A stretch of DNA of 64,000 nucleotides, taken from NCBI RefSeq assembly GCF_001650915.1, contig NZ_LXYO01000002.1, forward strand, positions 80,157-144,156, in the 5' to 3' direction. Under the pieces are notes generated by a model. That model saw nothing but the letters and a program-made list of their open reading frames with translations, made no database searches and had not been told where the DNA came from. Numbering within the stretch: position 1 is the first letter of the stretch; every line of letters begins with the position of its first letter. A program made the translations under genes and the position numbers. The DNA comes from Marinobacter sp. EhC06. Lineage in GTDB: Bacteria > Pseudomonadota > Gammaproteobacteria > Pseudomonadales > Oleiphilaceae. Below, piece after piece: positions 9,436 through 17,983 of the stretch.

Positions 9436-9981
9436 ATGATGGCAGCGTTAAGAAGATGGTTCCTGATAGTCGGGCTTATGGGTCTGGCCAGCTGCACCAG
9501 CCTTCCGGAAGGCATTGAGCCAGTCTCTGGTTTTGATAGTGACCGCTACCTGGGTACTTGGTACGAAATCGCCCGCCTGGACCATTCATTCGAGCGCGGC
9601 CTCACCAATGTTCGTGCCGAGTACAGCCTTAACGACGACGGCAGCATCAAGGTCATCAACCGCGGCTATAACGCCGAAGAAGAGCAATGGGAGGAAGCTG
9701 ACGGCCGCGCCGTATTTGTCGAAGACGAAAACACAGGCCATCTGAAGGTGTCCTTCTTCGGGCCCTTTTACGCCTCTTACGTGGTGTTCGAACTCGACAA
9801 AGACGAGTATTCGTATGCCTATGTGACCGGTTACGACCGTGACTATCTCTGGTTTCTCTCACGCACGCCGGAAGTCAGCGAAGAGGCGATTAAGGCGTTC
9901 AGGGATCGGGCCAGGGCGGAAGGATTCGATCTGGAAGAATTGATCCTGGTAGGGCAGGAAAAGAACCTCGAGGAGCCCTAG
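9436..9981 (+). CDS. blc: Outer membrane lipocalin Blc
   Basis: This is a bacterial lipocalin lipoprotein of 181 residues. The signal ends in the lipobox GLASC near residue 20. It is followed by the lipocalin signature FDSDRYLGTWYEIARLDH (GxW motif) and the barrel with YVTGYDRDYLWFLSRTP. Blc proteins bind lysophospholipids or fatty acids at the outer membrane. The start at 9436 has a GGAG site eight bases upstream. An ATG three bases later is equally possible. Confidence 0.92.
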   Translation: MMAALRRWFLIVGLMGLASCTSLPEGIEPVSGFDSDRYLGTWYEIARLDHSFERGLTNVRAEYSLNDDGSIKVINRGYNAEEEQWEEADGRAVFVEDENTGHLKVSFFGPFYASYVVFELDKDEYSYAYVTGYDRDYLWFLSRTPEVSEEAIKAFRDRARAEGFDLEELILVGQEKNLEEP

Positions 9982-9991
9982 GGCTAACCGC

Positions 9992-10633
9992 CTAAAGCGG
10001 TCTGAACTCCTCAAGCCGGGCGTACTTGGTAAATCGTTGGCCATCCCAGTAGAGCGTATAGTGGCCAGCCTGAACAACGGGTGTCGTTGCCGGTGGTCGG
10101 AACAGGGCAATGGCTTCTCCCCCCGGGTTGCGGACCGAGTTATAAAGAACCCCGAATTCACCAGCATTCAGAAGATCCGCGGCGACCTTCTGCCCGGTTT
10201 CATAGTTGGTTTCATGCATGTATTGGTGCTGGTTCCGAAGGTCCACCAGTGGTTTAGCCACGTGGCCACTGTAGCAACGGACCACTGCTGAAAAATCGTT
10301 GCCAACACCAAAGCCCCGCCACACATTGCCTGCATGGTAGACCCATTCCCGGAGTGCCGTTTCAACAGAATCGCCCGCATAGTAAGCCCCACGGTTTCTG
10401 GTATTGAAACGCCCCTCAGCGGGGTAGCAGAAGGACGCCATGACGGGGCTCCAGCCGGGGCCGGCCCGAAAGTCTGCTTTATCGACGTAACGGGGCCAAT
10501 GCGCAATACGGTCGCTGGTGGCGGACTCCAGCTCGGCAAGAATCATGGAGTCGGGGCTTTCAAAGCAGTCGATCGGAGGGTGCTTGCTATGGATGACCCG
10601 GTGATGCTTCCATTCAGGCTTTACACGATTCAA
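9992..10633 (-). CDS. RES-domain toxin of a RES/Xre toxin-antitoxin pair
   Basis: This 213-residue protein carries a RES domain over about residues 45-200. Visible family features are GRFNTRNRGAYYAGD with the conserved arginine, ETALREW with the conserved glutamate, and VLYNSVRNPGGEA with the conserved serine. RES toxins studied elsewhere (for example MbcT) deplete NAD+. That activity is inferred here. It lies 27 bases downstream of the antitoxin gene on the same strand, so the two form an operon. Confidence 0.88.
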   Translation of the reverse strand: MNRVKPEWKHHRVIHSKHPPIDCFESPDSMILAELESATSDRIAHWPRYVDKADFRAGPGWSPVMASFCYPAEGRFNTRNRGAYYAGDSVETALREWVYHAGNVWRGFGVGNDFSAVVRCYSGHVAKPLVDLRNQHQYMHETNYETGQKVAADLLNAGEFGVLYNSVRNPGGEAIALFRPPATTPVVQAGHYTLYWDGQRFTKYARLEEFRPL

Positions 10634-10660
10634 CCCATACTCCCTGTCGTTTTGATATTC

Positions 10661-11107
10661 TCATCCGCGCATCGCGTCAAGGTTCCGGCGAACGTAATAG
10701 AGCGCATCCATGGACCCTTGCTTAAGCAGGTAGTCGCGGATCGATGTTCCCTGCAGACCCATAAGCTCGATTGGTGTCTGGAACCACTCATACGCCAGTT
10801 GCTCATGTCCGGCCGGGGTAAGCAGTGTCAGGGCCTTGTGAATGCCCAGGAGCAGGCTAATTCGATCCATGGTATCCCGTGAGACTTCCACTTCATCTCC
10901 ACGATTGGCCCGCTGCTGCCAATCTGTAAGCGTCCTGCGGCGAATGCCACCAAGAAGGATTCCCAGTTGATCCATAGTCAGCCCCCAGTGCTCCCTGTGT
11001 TCGAATAACCAGCGAAGTCCTGCTGTGCTATGGGTAGCTGTCAGTACGCGTCCGGAATTGGTGGGCGGGGTAGTGTCCAACGGCTGATGGTGCTTCAAGC
11101 CAAGCAT
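10661..11107 (-). CDS. Xre/MbcA/ParS-type antitoxin
   Basis: This 148-residue protein precedes the RES toxin gene. The N-terminal part (about residues 25-85) has a helix-turn-helix-like region around LGILLGGIRRRTLTDWQQRA. The C-terminal part (about 90-147) matches the DUF2384 antitoxin domain that binds RES toxins, with LLGIHKAL and the terminal YYVRRNLDA. It would neutralise the toxin and repress its own promoter. A 19-base palindrome lies 37 bases upstream of its start. Confidence 0.85.
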   Translation of the reverse strand: MLGLKHHQPLDTTPPTNSGRVLTATHSTAGLRWLFEHREHWGLTMDQLGILLGGIRRRTLTDWQQRANRGDEVEVSRDTMDRISLLLGIHKALTLLTPAGHEQLAYEWFQTPIELMGLQGTSIRDYLLKQGSMDALYYVRRNLDAMRG

Positions 11108-11143
11108 GGCTGCCTCTCCTGGCCCTCAATATCTATAGGCCCA

Positions 11144-11162
11144 TTACTGAATAGTTCAGTAA
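11144..11162. promoter_or_regulatory. Palindromic operator of the RES/Xre pair
   Basis: TTACTGAATAGTTCAGTAA is two perfect 8-base arms around TAG. It lies upstream of the antitoxin start, next to a minus-strand -10-like TATAGA (complement of 11132-11137), so a bound protein would cover the promoter. The likely ligand is the antitoxin or toxin-antitoxin complex. This is inference from position and symmetry. Confidence 0.6.
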
Positions 11163-11303
11163 AAGTATAGGCTCCTCCCTGGCTCTGCGCAATATTGCTC
11201 GTTAAAAGTTAAGGTGAGCATAAATGCTCGCCGACGTACAGGTGTACTTCTCACTGTACCGGATGGCGATCGCAGGTAACGGAGGCAGCAGGGAAATTGC
11301 GGG

Positions 11304-11348
11304 CACAAAAAAAGCCAGTTCTTACAGCGGATGTAAGTAACTGACTTT
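11304..11348 (-). terminator. Terminator of tRNA-Val
   Basis: On the minus strand a long hairpin (AAAGTCAGTT and CTTACA arms with one bulge, small loop) is followed by a run of seven T. It begins about 12 bases after the tRNA 3' end. Confidence 0.75.
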
Positions 11349-11359
11349 CTTCGCAGGAG

Positions 11360-11436
<77 letters not shown>

Positions 11437-11491
11437 GTGTCCTGCAACGGGGACGAAATATACTGATTCAGCCGATGCTGGTCAACCACTT

Positions 11492-12442
11492 TTATGCGGT
11501 TTTCCGGCTCCGGAGTTTTTCCTTGATGACTTTGCTCAGAACCGCCCAGCGGTTGACGATCAGTGCCGCGAAGATCAGACCGCAGCCGGCCAGTTGAATG
11601 CTGGTCATGGTCTCGCTAAACCAGCCTGCAGCGAACAGGGCGACCCACACCGGCTCCAGTACCAGAATTACGACGCCATGGCTGTTTGTAGACAGGCTCT
11701 GGGCCAGGGTCTGAAGCAGGAAGCGTCCGGCGGTGCCAATGACGGCACTGGCCGCCACCCACCAGACCAGTATTGGCGAAAGGTTATTCAGGGTAGGCAG
11801 CCAGGGCTCCATAATCATGGACTCGATCATAGTCAGCATGCCGACCGTGAGCAAAGCAATGGCTGTCAGGGGCAGGGCGGGTACCCGATGCTTTTCCACC
11901 GTCTTTCCCAGCCGGTTAATCACCGTTCTCTGGTTAGCTGCGCGGGTATTGAGATTGAAGTACAGGGCGAAGATCGTCGCTGCCATAACAAAGAAAATCT
12001 GGCCGGCTTCCGGGCGGAATCCGTTTTCAAGGGATAATAACGCCAGCCCGGCAACCGCAATGGGAATGGCCAACCACGTACTTGGAGGCTGAGCCTCCTT
12101 GAACACCAATCGGGCAATGATAGGGACAATCACCACACCCAGGCTGGTCAGGAAAGCGCCTTCGCCCAGGCTGGTGCCATGAACCAGGCCCATCACCCAG
12201 CAGGTCATGGCGGTGCCGAATACCAGGCCCACACCCACACTTCGACGAAGCTGATCCACGCTTAACCTCATCAGCGAGCGGCGGGCGAAAAAGGCGAGCA
12301 CCGTGCCGGCAATCAGAAACCGCGCAGCCATGAACATCAGCGGAGGCATCAGCAGCACTGCTTCTTTGGAGAACATCCAGCTGATGGCCGCAAACAGCGT
12401 GACAACAATCAGGAGCAGATCGGATTTGTGGGTGTCAGACAT
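11492..12442 (-). CDS. EamA-family (DMT) transporter
   Basis: This 316-residue membrane protein has about ten hydrophobic helices and the duplicated EamA organisation (repeats at about residues 8-145 and 165-300). Family members export amino acids or metabolites, and the substrate cannot be told from the sequence. The C-terminus is basic (KEKLRSRKTA), as usual for a cytosolic tail. It stands alone between tRNA-Val and the lipase operon. Confidence 0.85.
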   Translation of the reverse strand: MSDTHKSDLLLIVVTLFAAISWMFSKEAVLLMPPLMFMAARFLIAGTVLAFFARRSLMRLSVDQLRRSVGVGLVFGTAMTCWVMGLVHGTSLGEGAFLTSLGVVIVPIIARLVFKEAQPPSTWLAIPIAVAGLALLSLENGFRPEAGQIFFVMAATIFALYFNLNTRAANQRTVINRLGKTVEKHRVPALPLTAIALLTVGMLTMIESMIMEPWLPTLNNLSPILVWWVAASAVIGTAGRFLLQTLAQSLSTNSHGVVILVLEPVWVALFAAGWFSETMTSIQLAGCGLIFAALIVNRWAVLSKVIKEKLRSRKTA

Positions 12443-12587
12443 CGGATATGGCTTGCCGGCAGTGGGTGAATCAAACGGGGAAGCGAACCAATGTATAGTT
12501 TGCGAACTAAAAAGAAAAGATGGGTAGAATTACCGAGGCAAGAAGTGGCTCTTCCCTGAGCCTTTCGTTTACATGGTCCGGATGGGT

Positions 12588-13676
12588 CTAGTTATTCAGA
12601 GTTGTGTACACCAGATTGGACATATCCGTCTGGTCCGAGCCGGGAACCTCAATGTACCGGTCACCGGAACCCCACCACTGCCACCAGGCGCGCTTGTTGT
12701 AGGTGCGGCTGGCGAAGTCCACCTGCAGACCGTTGAGGGTGGTGTTGTTGACTACCGGTACAGAGATGTTGCCCGTCTCGGAGCCCAGCACACCGCTGTG
12801 GGTAACGTCCTCGTTCATCAGCACCGGGTAGTGGTTGTAGTACAGAGCGCCCGGGCCATTCTGGCTCGTTACCTTGCCCGCCAGGCTGATGCTGGAGGAG
12901 CAGGAATCAATCCCGGTGGCGGAGGTTGCACCGCAAGCCGAATGGGTGGGCACCACGCCATCGTCGGTGCCGGCGATGAACGGTTTGGTGATACCGCCAT
13001 AGGAGGAGCCGCCGGCCACGAAGCGCAGCCTGGGGATTGAATTCGGGCTTACCGCCAGGTTGCGAGCTGCGTTGGTCTGCAGGTCATTTACCACGCCCAG
13101 CTTGCCGGGCTCCGGCTCTATGCCGGTGAAGGCTTCGACGGCCGCCCTGAGGGGCCAGTTGTACCAGCTGTCGTTGTAGGCAAGACTCAGGGCCAGGTTG
13201 GCCAGTTCCGTCCCGCCCCCGGCGCCGGAGTAATCCAGGGCTGCCAGGATCTTCAGGGGTTGAAGGCCCTCGGACTGAAGCCACCGAGCCTGGTTTTCCA
13301 GCAGATAGCGGGTAACCAGATCACCGGTGGAGTGGGAGACGACGATGCAGTAGTCATTGCACAGCCCTTGCTGACTGATCTGCCGCATCTGTTCATAGGC
13401 CTGCTGGGCAATGCCACCCTCAACACGTCCGTCACTGCCCCAGTCGATACGGGCTTCGGCACGGGAGAGCCAGAAGGTGCGCCAATAGTCCTCACCAGCA
13501 CTCTTCACTTCCTGAAGGTTGGCGGGAGGATTGGCCAGGTCTTCCTGCTGGAATCCGTGCACCAGTATCACATTGTGCCCGGCCAGCTGGGCCTGGGCGG
13601 TGCCGGCAAAGAGGCTGCCGGTGATAGCGACCGCCAGGGCGGTCTTACAGGCACTTCCGATCTTTGTTGTTTTCAT
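12588..13676 (-). CDS. Secreted triacylglycerol lipase / alpha-beta hydrolase
   Basis: This exported hydrolase of 362 residues has a signal peptide (about 1-29, ending at AQA). The oxyanion-side motif is LVHGFQQEDL near residue 38. The nucleophile elbow reads VSHSTGD near residue 113, with serine in the place where most lipases have the first glycine of GxSxG. Candidates for the catalytic acid and base are the DDGVVPTHSACG segment (near 278) and DVTHSGV (near 315). Cysteine pairs suggest disulfides. It lies 102 bases downstream of an unknown membrane-anchored gene on the same strand. No lipase-specific foldase motif is seen nearby. Confidence 0.82.
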   Translation of the reverse strand: MKTTKIGSACKTALAVAITGSLFAGTAQAQLAGHNVILVHGFQQEDLANPPANLQEVKSAGEDYWRTFWLSRAEARIDWGSDGRVEGGIAQQAYEQMRQISQQGLCNDYCIVVSHSTGDLVTRYLLENQARWLQSEGLQPLKILAALDYSGAGGGTELANLALSLAYNDSWYNWPLRAAVEAFTGIEPEPGKLGVVNDLQTNAARNLAVSPNSIPRLRFVAGGSSYGGITKPFIAGTDDGVVPTHSACGATSATGIDSCSSSISLAGKVTSQNGPGALYYNHYPVLMNEDVTHSGVLGSETGNISVPVVNNTTLNGLQVDFASRTYNKRAWWQWWGSGDRYIEVPGSDQTDMSNLVYTTLNN

Positions 13677-13743
13677 AGTTGCTCCGTCTTTGCTGAATTA
13701 TTGTTGTCAAAAGACGTTTCTCCGCCATTTCTGGCGGTACAGC

Positions 13744-13776
13744 CCGGCGTCAGCCGGCGCAGAGCTTACGCTCTGC
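13744..13776 (-). other. Two hairpins between the unknown gene and the lipase gene
   Basis: GCAGAGC/GCTCTGC pair perfectly around TTAC (13759-13776), next to a second stem of CCGGC/GCCGG around GTCA. Neither has a T-run on the minus strand, so these look like mRNA stability or attenuation structures more than a full terminator. Confidence 0.4.
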
Positions 13777-13778
13777 CA

Positions 13779-14849
13779 TCAGAACTTGTCGGCAAGCTGC
13801 CGCAGCAGCGCCGCCCGTTGTTCTGATTCGGGGTTCACCGCCGGCGTATCGGTAAGACTGTCGAGGTCCGGCGGTGTGAATGTGTAGCCCTCGTCAGGGC
13901 CGAACGCGTAGTTGGTTCTGTCACCTGGCCTGGCGGGGAGTTGGCGAATCTGCAGGTTCTTCAGCTGTAGTTGACCGTCCACGGTCTGGTTCGCCAATAC
14001 CGTGCCGTGTGCCTTCAGGTTGATGGTGTCCGATGTGCTGTCCAGCCTTTTTTCCATCTGCAGCTGGGCAACCGGACGCTGCCCGACGTAAAGCTGGGCC
14101 GAGAGCGCGTAAAAGCCGGGATCTTCCGGTGAGAACCGAACGGGGATAATCAGATTGTTGTTACTGATGCGGGCATCGCCCAGTCCCTCAAAGTCGCCCA
14201 GGTAAGGTTCAATGGTCAGCGTTGAGGCATGGCGAACCGGTTTGCCGTCAAGTCGGGCTTCGACGATCAGGCGGTATTCACCCGGTGATTCGTCGGCGGA
14301 CAGAACGCCCTCGAAGTAACCCGGCGAACCGGCTTCCTGAAGTGTGGTGCTAGCGACTGCATCCCGACTTTCGGGTCGCTCGAGGGTTGCAGAAAGAGAG
14401 CGGTCAACCACCTGAGGGCCCTGGATGGCTGCAGCAACAAGGATCTCTTCGCCCTCTGTAAACCGGTACTTTTCAAGCGTGACCGTGAATTGCCCTTTAC
14501 CCTCCAGTGGCAGGCTGACCGGCTCGTAGTGATTGCCACGATAGGCGCTGGCCTGTTCCGGGCTGAGTGGCACCGACCAGGCAGGAAAACGGGTGGATTT
14601 GGCGTACTGGTCGGCAACGCTGGCCAGCATGAAGCCAAGGGCGTTGTCCGATGGAGGCTCGGGTTGCTGTGTGGGGGCGTTGGGCGGTTGCTTTGCCGGC
14701 TGTGTGTTCTGAACAGACCCAGATTCGTCTGTGCTGGCCAGCTCGGTGAGCCAACTGAATTGGCGGTGGTTGTCGGCGGAAAGCAGATACCCGGTGCCAA
14801 CCACACCGGCGGTTACCATTGTGAACAGTAAAGCTGCCTTACCGGGCAT
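13779..14849 (-). CDS. Unknown membrane-anchored periplasmic protein upstream of the lipase
   Basis: I do not recognise this 356-residue protein. It has one N-terminal hydrophobic segment (about residues 4-24) that would act as an anchor or uncleaved signal. A proline/glutamine-rich linker (about 45-70) follows, then a long beta-rich region (about 100-320) that reads like two or more immunoglobulin-like sandwiches (FTEGEEILVAAAI, SPGEYRLIVEARLDG). It precedes the lipase gene on the same strand by about 100 bases. It lacks the RxxFDY-type motif of lipase foldases, so a chaperone role is only a guess from context. Confidence 0.6.
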   Translation of the reverse strand: MPGKAALLFTMVTAGVVGTGYLLSADNHRQFSWLTELASTDESGSVQNTQPAKQPPNAPTQQPEPPSDNALGFMLASVADQYAKSTRFPAWSVPLSPEQASAYRGNHYEPVSLPLEGKGQFTVTLEKYRFTEGEEILVAAAIQGPQVVDRSLSATLERPESRDAVASTTLQEAGSPGYFEGVLSADESPGEYRLIVEARLDGKPVRHASTLTIEPYLGDFEGLGDARISNNNLIIPVRFSPEDPGFYALSAQLYVGQRPVAQLQMEKRLDSTSDTINLKAHGTVLANQTVDGQLQLKNLQIRQLPARPGDRTNYAFGPDEGYTFTPPDLDSLTDTPAVNPESEQRAALLRQLADKF

Positions 14850-14994
14850 GCGGCAGGTCCCTTGTTTGTTGTTGTAGGTCTAAACATAACGGGAATTACG
14901 CCGCAGCCCAAAAAACCGGCCTGTTTGTGTAACAGAATGTGTCCGCATTGTGCGCCGGGTCACATTCCAGTTGCCCGGAACACTCAATCAGTAA

Positions 14995-15612
14995 TCAGAG
15001 CCAGCCGGACTCCCGAATGGCTTCGAACCCGAAGTGCAGTTTCACTTCATCACCGACCATTTGACCATCAAGGCCATAGGTCATGCCCCATTCACTGCGT
15101 TTCAGCGTGGCGGAAGCGCTAATCCCGAGCGTGTATTCCTCGTGGCCGAAGGGGTAAACGTCAGATTTGTTCAGGGTTACATCCAGAACCACGGGCCGGG
15201 TCTGGCCCAGCAGCTCCAGATCTCCTGTTACTTTGCCGGTGTTCTCGCCGGTGGTTTCAAAGTCGGTGACGGTGAAGGTGATCTCCGGATGCTCTTCGCT
15301 GTCGAGGAAGTCTTCATTTCGAACGTGTTCGTCCCGCTTTTTGTGGTTGGTAAACACGCTGTCACTCTGGAACACCAGTTTGCCGGATTTGAGTTCCCTG
15401 GCTTCCTCGTCGTAAACGAACTGGCCTTCGACTTCCCGAAACATGCCCATCACCGGGGCATACCCGATGTGCATGATCTCGAAGAACATCGAGAAGTGCT
15501 CGTCATCAACGACAAAGTTTTGCGGCTCGGCCATGGCTGCAGGGCTCAATGCGAGGGCCGCAGGCAGGGCAATGGCAGAGTGGGTAAGGGTTTTCCGGTT
15601 AACGAACATCAT
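14995..15612 (-). CDS. YceI-family periplasmic protein
   Basis: This YceI-like beta-barrel is of the kind that binds polyisoprenoids or similar lipids in the periplasm. It has 205 residues, with a signal peptide of about 28 residues ending PAAMA. The domain then runs to the end (DDEHFSMFFEIMHIGYAPV, FDSEE-type HPEITF, LELLGQTRPV). The start at 15612 was chosen because it begins the signal peptide. It overlaps the end of the CDP-alcohol phosphatidyltransferase gene by 14 bases, so the two are probably translationally coupled. Confidence 0.88.
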   Translation of the reverse strand: MMFVNRKTLTHSAIALPAALALSPAAMAEPQNFVVDDEHFSMFFEIMHIGYAPVMGMFREVEGQFVYDEEARELKSGKLVFQSDSVFTNHKKRDEHVRNEDFLDSEEHPEITFTVTDFETTGENTGKVTGDLELLGQTRPVVLDVTLNKSDVYPFGHEEYTLGISASATLKRSEWGMTYGLDGQMVGDEVKLHFGFEAIRESGWL

Positions 15613-16333
15613 GGTGATGTCTCCTCTTATAAAGCCAGTGAATATCCACGAAGAACGACCACACCAGCAGCGCAAGGGCGGTTGCAAGGGTGGTGGTGGC
15701 AAACAGCGTATTGACTGGCGGCAGTACCGCCACAAGTAGGGTAACGATCTGCCATACGCAAACCGTCTTACGTCTGAAGCTGTCCGGCAGTGGCCCATTC
15801 AGCCAATCGGCGAAGTGGCTGGCAGCAACAAAGGCGTAGCGAATAAGGCCAAGGGCCAGCACCCATATGCCCGCCTTGCCCAGTGTCAGAACGGCGATAC
15901 TGAGCCCGAGGATGAATAGGGCATCCAGCTCCATGTCGAACCGGGCGCCGAAGTCGCTCTCGGATCCTGTCGCTCTGGCAACCTTGCCGTCCACTCCATC
16001 CAGAATCAGCGCCAGCAATGCCATCCAGCCATACAGCCAGAGGCTGTCAGTCAGGTGTCCGGAAAATGGGGCCAGGGCCACCAGGACAATCACCAGGCAG
16101 CCCCTCAAAAGGGTTGCCCGGTTGGCCCAGCCGAAGTCCCGGGTTTCGGGCCAGGCCCGGATAACCAGGCCACAAACGCCCAGATAAAGTGCGGCTGCCA
16201 GCAAATAGAAAAGATCGGGTGGAGCGGTGAGCCAGCCTGTGGCCAGGCATAGCAGGGCGACAAGACCAAACCCCCAGGCGAGGTCCAGCGGCAGGGGAAC
16301 CTTTTGTGAAGCTGAACTGCCGTTAGAATCCAT
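15599..16333 (-). CDS. CDP-alcohol phosphatidyltransferase
   Basis: This inner-membrane enzyme moves a phospho-alcohol from a CDP-activated donor to an acceptor alcohol. It has 244 residues and about six membrane segments. The catalytic signature DGVDGKVAR followed by GARFDMELD (near residue 115) is complete. The alcohol substrate is unknown. The ATG at 16333 was preferred over one at 16390 because it leaves a family-like soluble N-terminus. It heads a two-gene operon with YceI and is divergent from the dehydrogenase-pterin-like gene set. Confidence 0.82.
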   Translation of the reverse strand: MDSNGSSASQKVPLPLDLAWGFGLVALLCLATGWLTAPPDLFYLLAAALYLGVCGLVIRAWPETRDFGWANRATLLRGCLVIVLVALAPFSGHLTDSLWLYGWMALLALILDGVDGKVARATGSESDFGARFDMELDALFILGLSIAVLTLGKAGIWVLALGLIRYAFVAASHFADWLNGPLPDSFRRKTVCVWQIVTLLVAVLPPVNTLFATTTLATALALLVWSFFVDIHWLYKRRHHHDVR

Positions 16334-16511
16334 CACTGAACTCCAGCGTATAGGTTTGCAGGCATCAAACACCCCGGATGCGCTGTACACTGACTATAGT
16401 TGATATGTCTGAGTGTGCTTACGAGCATTGACCGCGTTCAGACCTGAAGGTTCAGCCCGGGAAGGGCGACGACAAAAGCCGCTGAGAACACTGCCAAGAA
16501 AGGAGCTCCCA

Positions 16512-17555
16512 TTGCAACGCGATCCTGAAGTACAACGCGATCCTGAAGTGCAACGTGCCCCTGACACTCCCAACACCGAGACAATGGCCCGGGCCTGGTG
16601 GGTAACCGGCGCCGGAAAAGGCGAGATTCAGGAAACGCCGTTGGCGGAACCCGGGGTTAAAGAGCAAGAAGAGCTGGTCACTGTTCAGTCCCTTTATTCA
16701 GGCATCAGCCGGGGTACCGAATCACTGGTTTTTCATGGTCGGGTCCCGAGAAGTGAATACACCGCAATGCGGGCCCCCTTCCAGGCAGGGGATTTTCCGT
16801 GGCCGGTGAAATACGGCTACGCCAACGTCGGCAAGGTGACTGAAGGGCCTGCTGAGCTGGTGGGGCAGACCGTGTTTTGCCTGTACCCGCACCAGAATCG
16901 CTATCGGGTGCCGGCATCGGCGGTAACGCCTTTGCCGAAAGACCTGCCCGCCGAGCGGGCGATTCTGGCGGCCAATATGGAAACCGCTGTCAACGGCCTC
17001 TGGGATGGCGCACCAGCGGTCGGTGACCGGATTGCTGTGGTTGGTCTCGGTGTGGTTGGCCTGCTAGTCGCCTGGCTAGCCAGGCGCATTCCGGGAACCC
17101 GTGTCACCGCGATCGACACGAATCCAGAGAGACACGCCGTCGCCGAGCAGCTTGGGCTTACTTTCAGCAGCGGGCCCGGGGCCGACGATCACGATCTGGT
17201 AATCCATGCCAGTGGCCACCCATCGGGCCTGGAAACGGCCCTGGGGCTGGCTGGCCAGGAGGCTACCATTGTTGAAATGAGCTGGTACGGGGATCAGCTG
17301 GTACCTGCACCACTGGGTGCCGCATTCCATCCGCGGCGTATGACCCTTAAATCCAGCCAGGTGGGCCAGATTGGGCCCTCCCGCGTTCCACGGTGGGACT
17401 ATCGCAAACGCCTGGCACTGGCGTTGGAACTGCTCCAGGACGATGCGCTGGATGCGCTGATCACCGGCGAGTGCCGGTTCGATGACCTGCCAAAATCCAT
17501 GGCACGAATTCTCATTGATGGCCGGGACACTCTCTGCCATCGAGTTGTTTACTGA
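16512..17555 (+). CDS. Medium-chain dehydrogenase (zinc-ADH-like, catalytic zinc site not seen)
   Basis: This 347-residue protein of the medium-chain dehydrogenase/reductase superfamily has a GroES-like N-terminal half with SGISRGTESLVF and a Rossmann half with VGLGVVGLLVAW near residue 180. The usual GHExxG zinc block is replaced by KYGYANVGKV, so the classical zinc chemistry is doubtful. The BchC-like subgroup shares the SGISRGTE motif. The start is a TTG at 16512 with AAGGAG six bases upstream. An ATG at 16584 is the alternative. The first codons form an 18-base tandem repeat. The next gene, PTPS-like, starts 29 bases after the stop. Confidence 0.8.
   Translation: MQRDPEVQRDPEVQRAPDTPNTETMARAWWVTGAGKGEIQETPLAEPGVKEQEELVTVQSLYSGISRGTESLVFHGRVPRSEYTAMRAPFQAGDFPWPVKYGYANVGKVTEGPAELVGQTVFCLYPHQNRYRVPASAVTPLPKDLPAERAILAANMETAVNGLWDGAPAVGDRIAVVGLGVVGLLVAWLARRIPGTRVTAIDTNPERHAVAEQLGLTFSSGPGADDHDLVIHASGHPSGLETALGLAGQEATIVEMSWYGDQLVPAPLGAAFHPRRMTLKSSQVGQIGPSRVPRWDYRKRLALALELLQDDALDALITGECRFDDLPKSMARILIDGRDTLCHRVVY
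16515..16562 (+). repeat. 18-base tandem repeat at the dehydrogenase N-terminus
   Basis: Two copies of an 18-base unit (16515-16532 and 16533-16550, one base different) encode QRDPEV twice, followed by a decayed third copy (QRAPDT). It adds a charged tail before the first conserved residues. Confidence 0.8.
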
Positions 17556-17584
17556 TAATCCAAACTACCCGCTAAGGAGAGACT

Positions 17585-17983
17585 ATGTTCGGCTTGACGG
17601 TCCGGGACCATATGATGATTGCCCACAGCTTCAACGGAGAGATCTTTGGCCCTGCGCAGAAGGTCCATGGTGCCACCTATGTGGTGGATGTGACCTTTGA
17701 ACGTCACCAGCTGGATAAGGACGACCTGGTCGTGGATATCGGCCTGGCCTCCGAACTTCTAAAGAATATTCTCTCCGAGTTCAACATGCAGAACCTGGAC
17801 GAGCTGCCGGAACTGCGAGGCCGCAATACCACCACTGAATTCATGGCCAAGCTGGTGTTCGACCGGATGGCGGCGGCCATTCACGGGGGCCGCTTGGGCG
17901 AGACGGGTAAAGGAATTGTCAGCCTGAAAGTCACCCTCTCTGAATCCCATATTGCCTGGGCCAGCTACCATGCCGGAATCTGA
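17585..17983 (+). CDS. 6-pyruvoyltetrahydropterin synthase-like protein with altered active site
   Basis: This 132-residue protein has the T-fold of the PTPS/QueD family. Recognisable parts are the first zinc ligand region AHSFNG, the VHGA segment, RNTTTEF, and the C-terminal LKVTLSESHIAWASY. In QueD and PTPS the zinc motif is H...HGH with a catalytic cysteine just before it. Here the HGH reads HGA, no cysteine is present, and the LDHHYLN block reads NLDELPE. It therefore should not be called QueD and may act on another substrate or be non-catalytic. It lies between the dehydrogenase and the glycosyltransferase and overlaps the latter by 14 bases. Confidence 0.8.
   Translation: MFGLTVRDHMMIAHSFNGEIFGPAQKVHGATYVVDVTFERHQLDKDDLVVDIGLASELLKNILSEFNMQNLDELPELRGRNTTTEFMAKLVFDRMAAAIHGGRLGETGKGIVSLKVTLSESHIAWASYHAGI

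Noticed and set aside
13779-14849. Lipase-specific foldase (Lif/LipB)
   Set aside because: The typical helical chaperone motifs are absent and the sequence is beta-rich. The gene also precedes the lipase, whereas lif usually follows it.
17585-17983. QueD (6-carboxytetrahydropterin synthase) for queuosine
   Set aside because: Active-site histidine and cysteine are missing and the neighbours are not queuosine genes.
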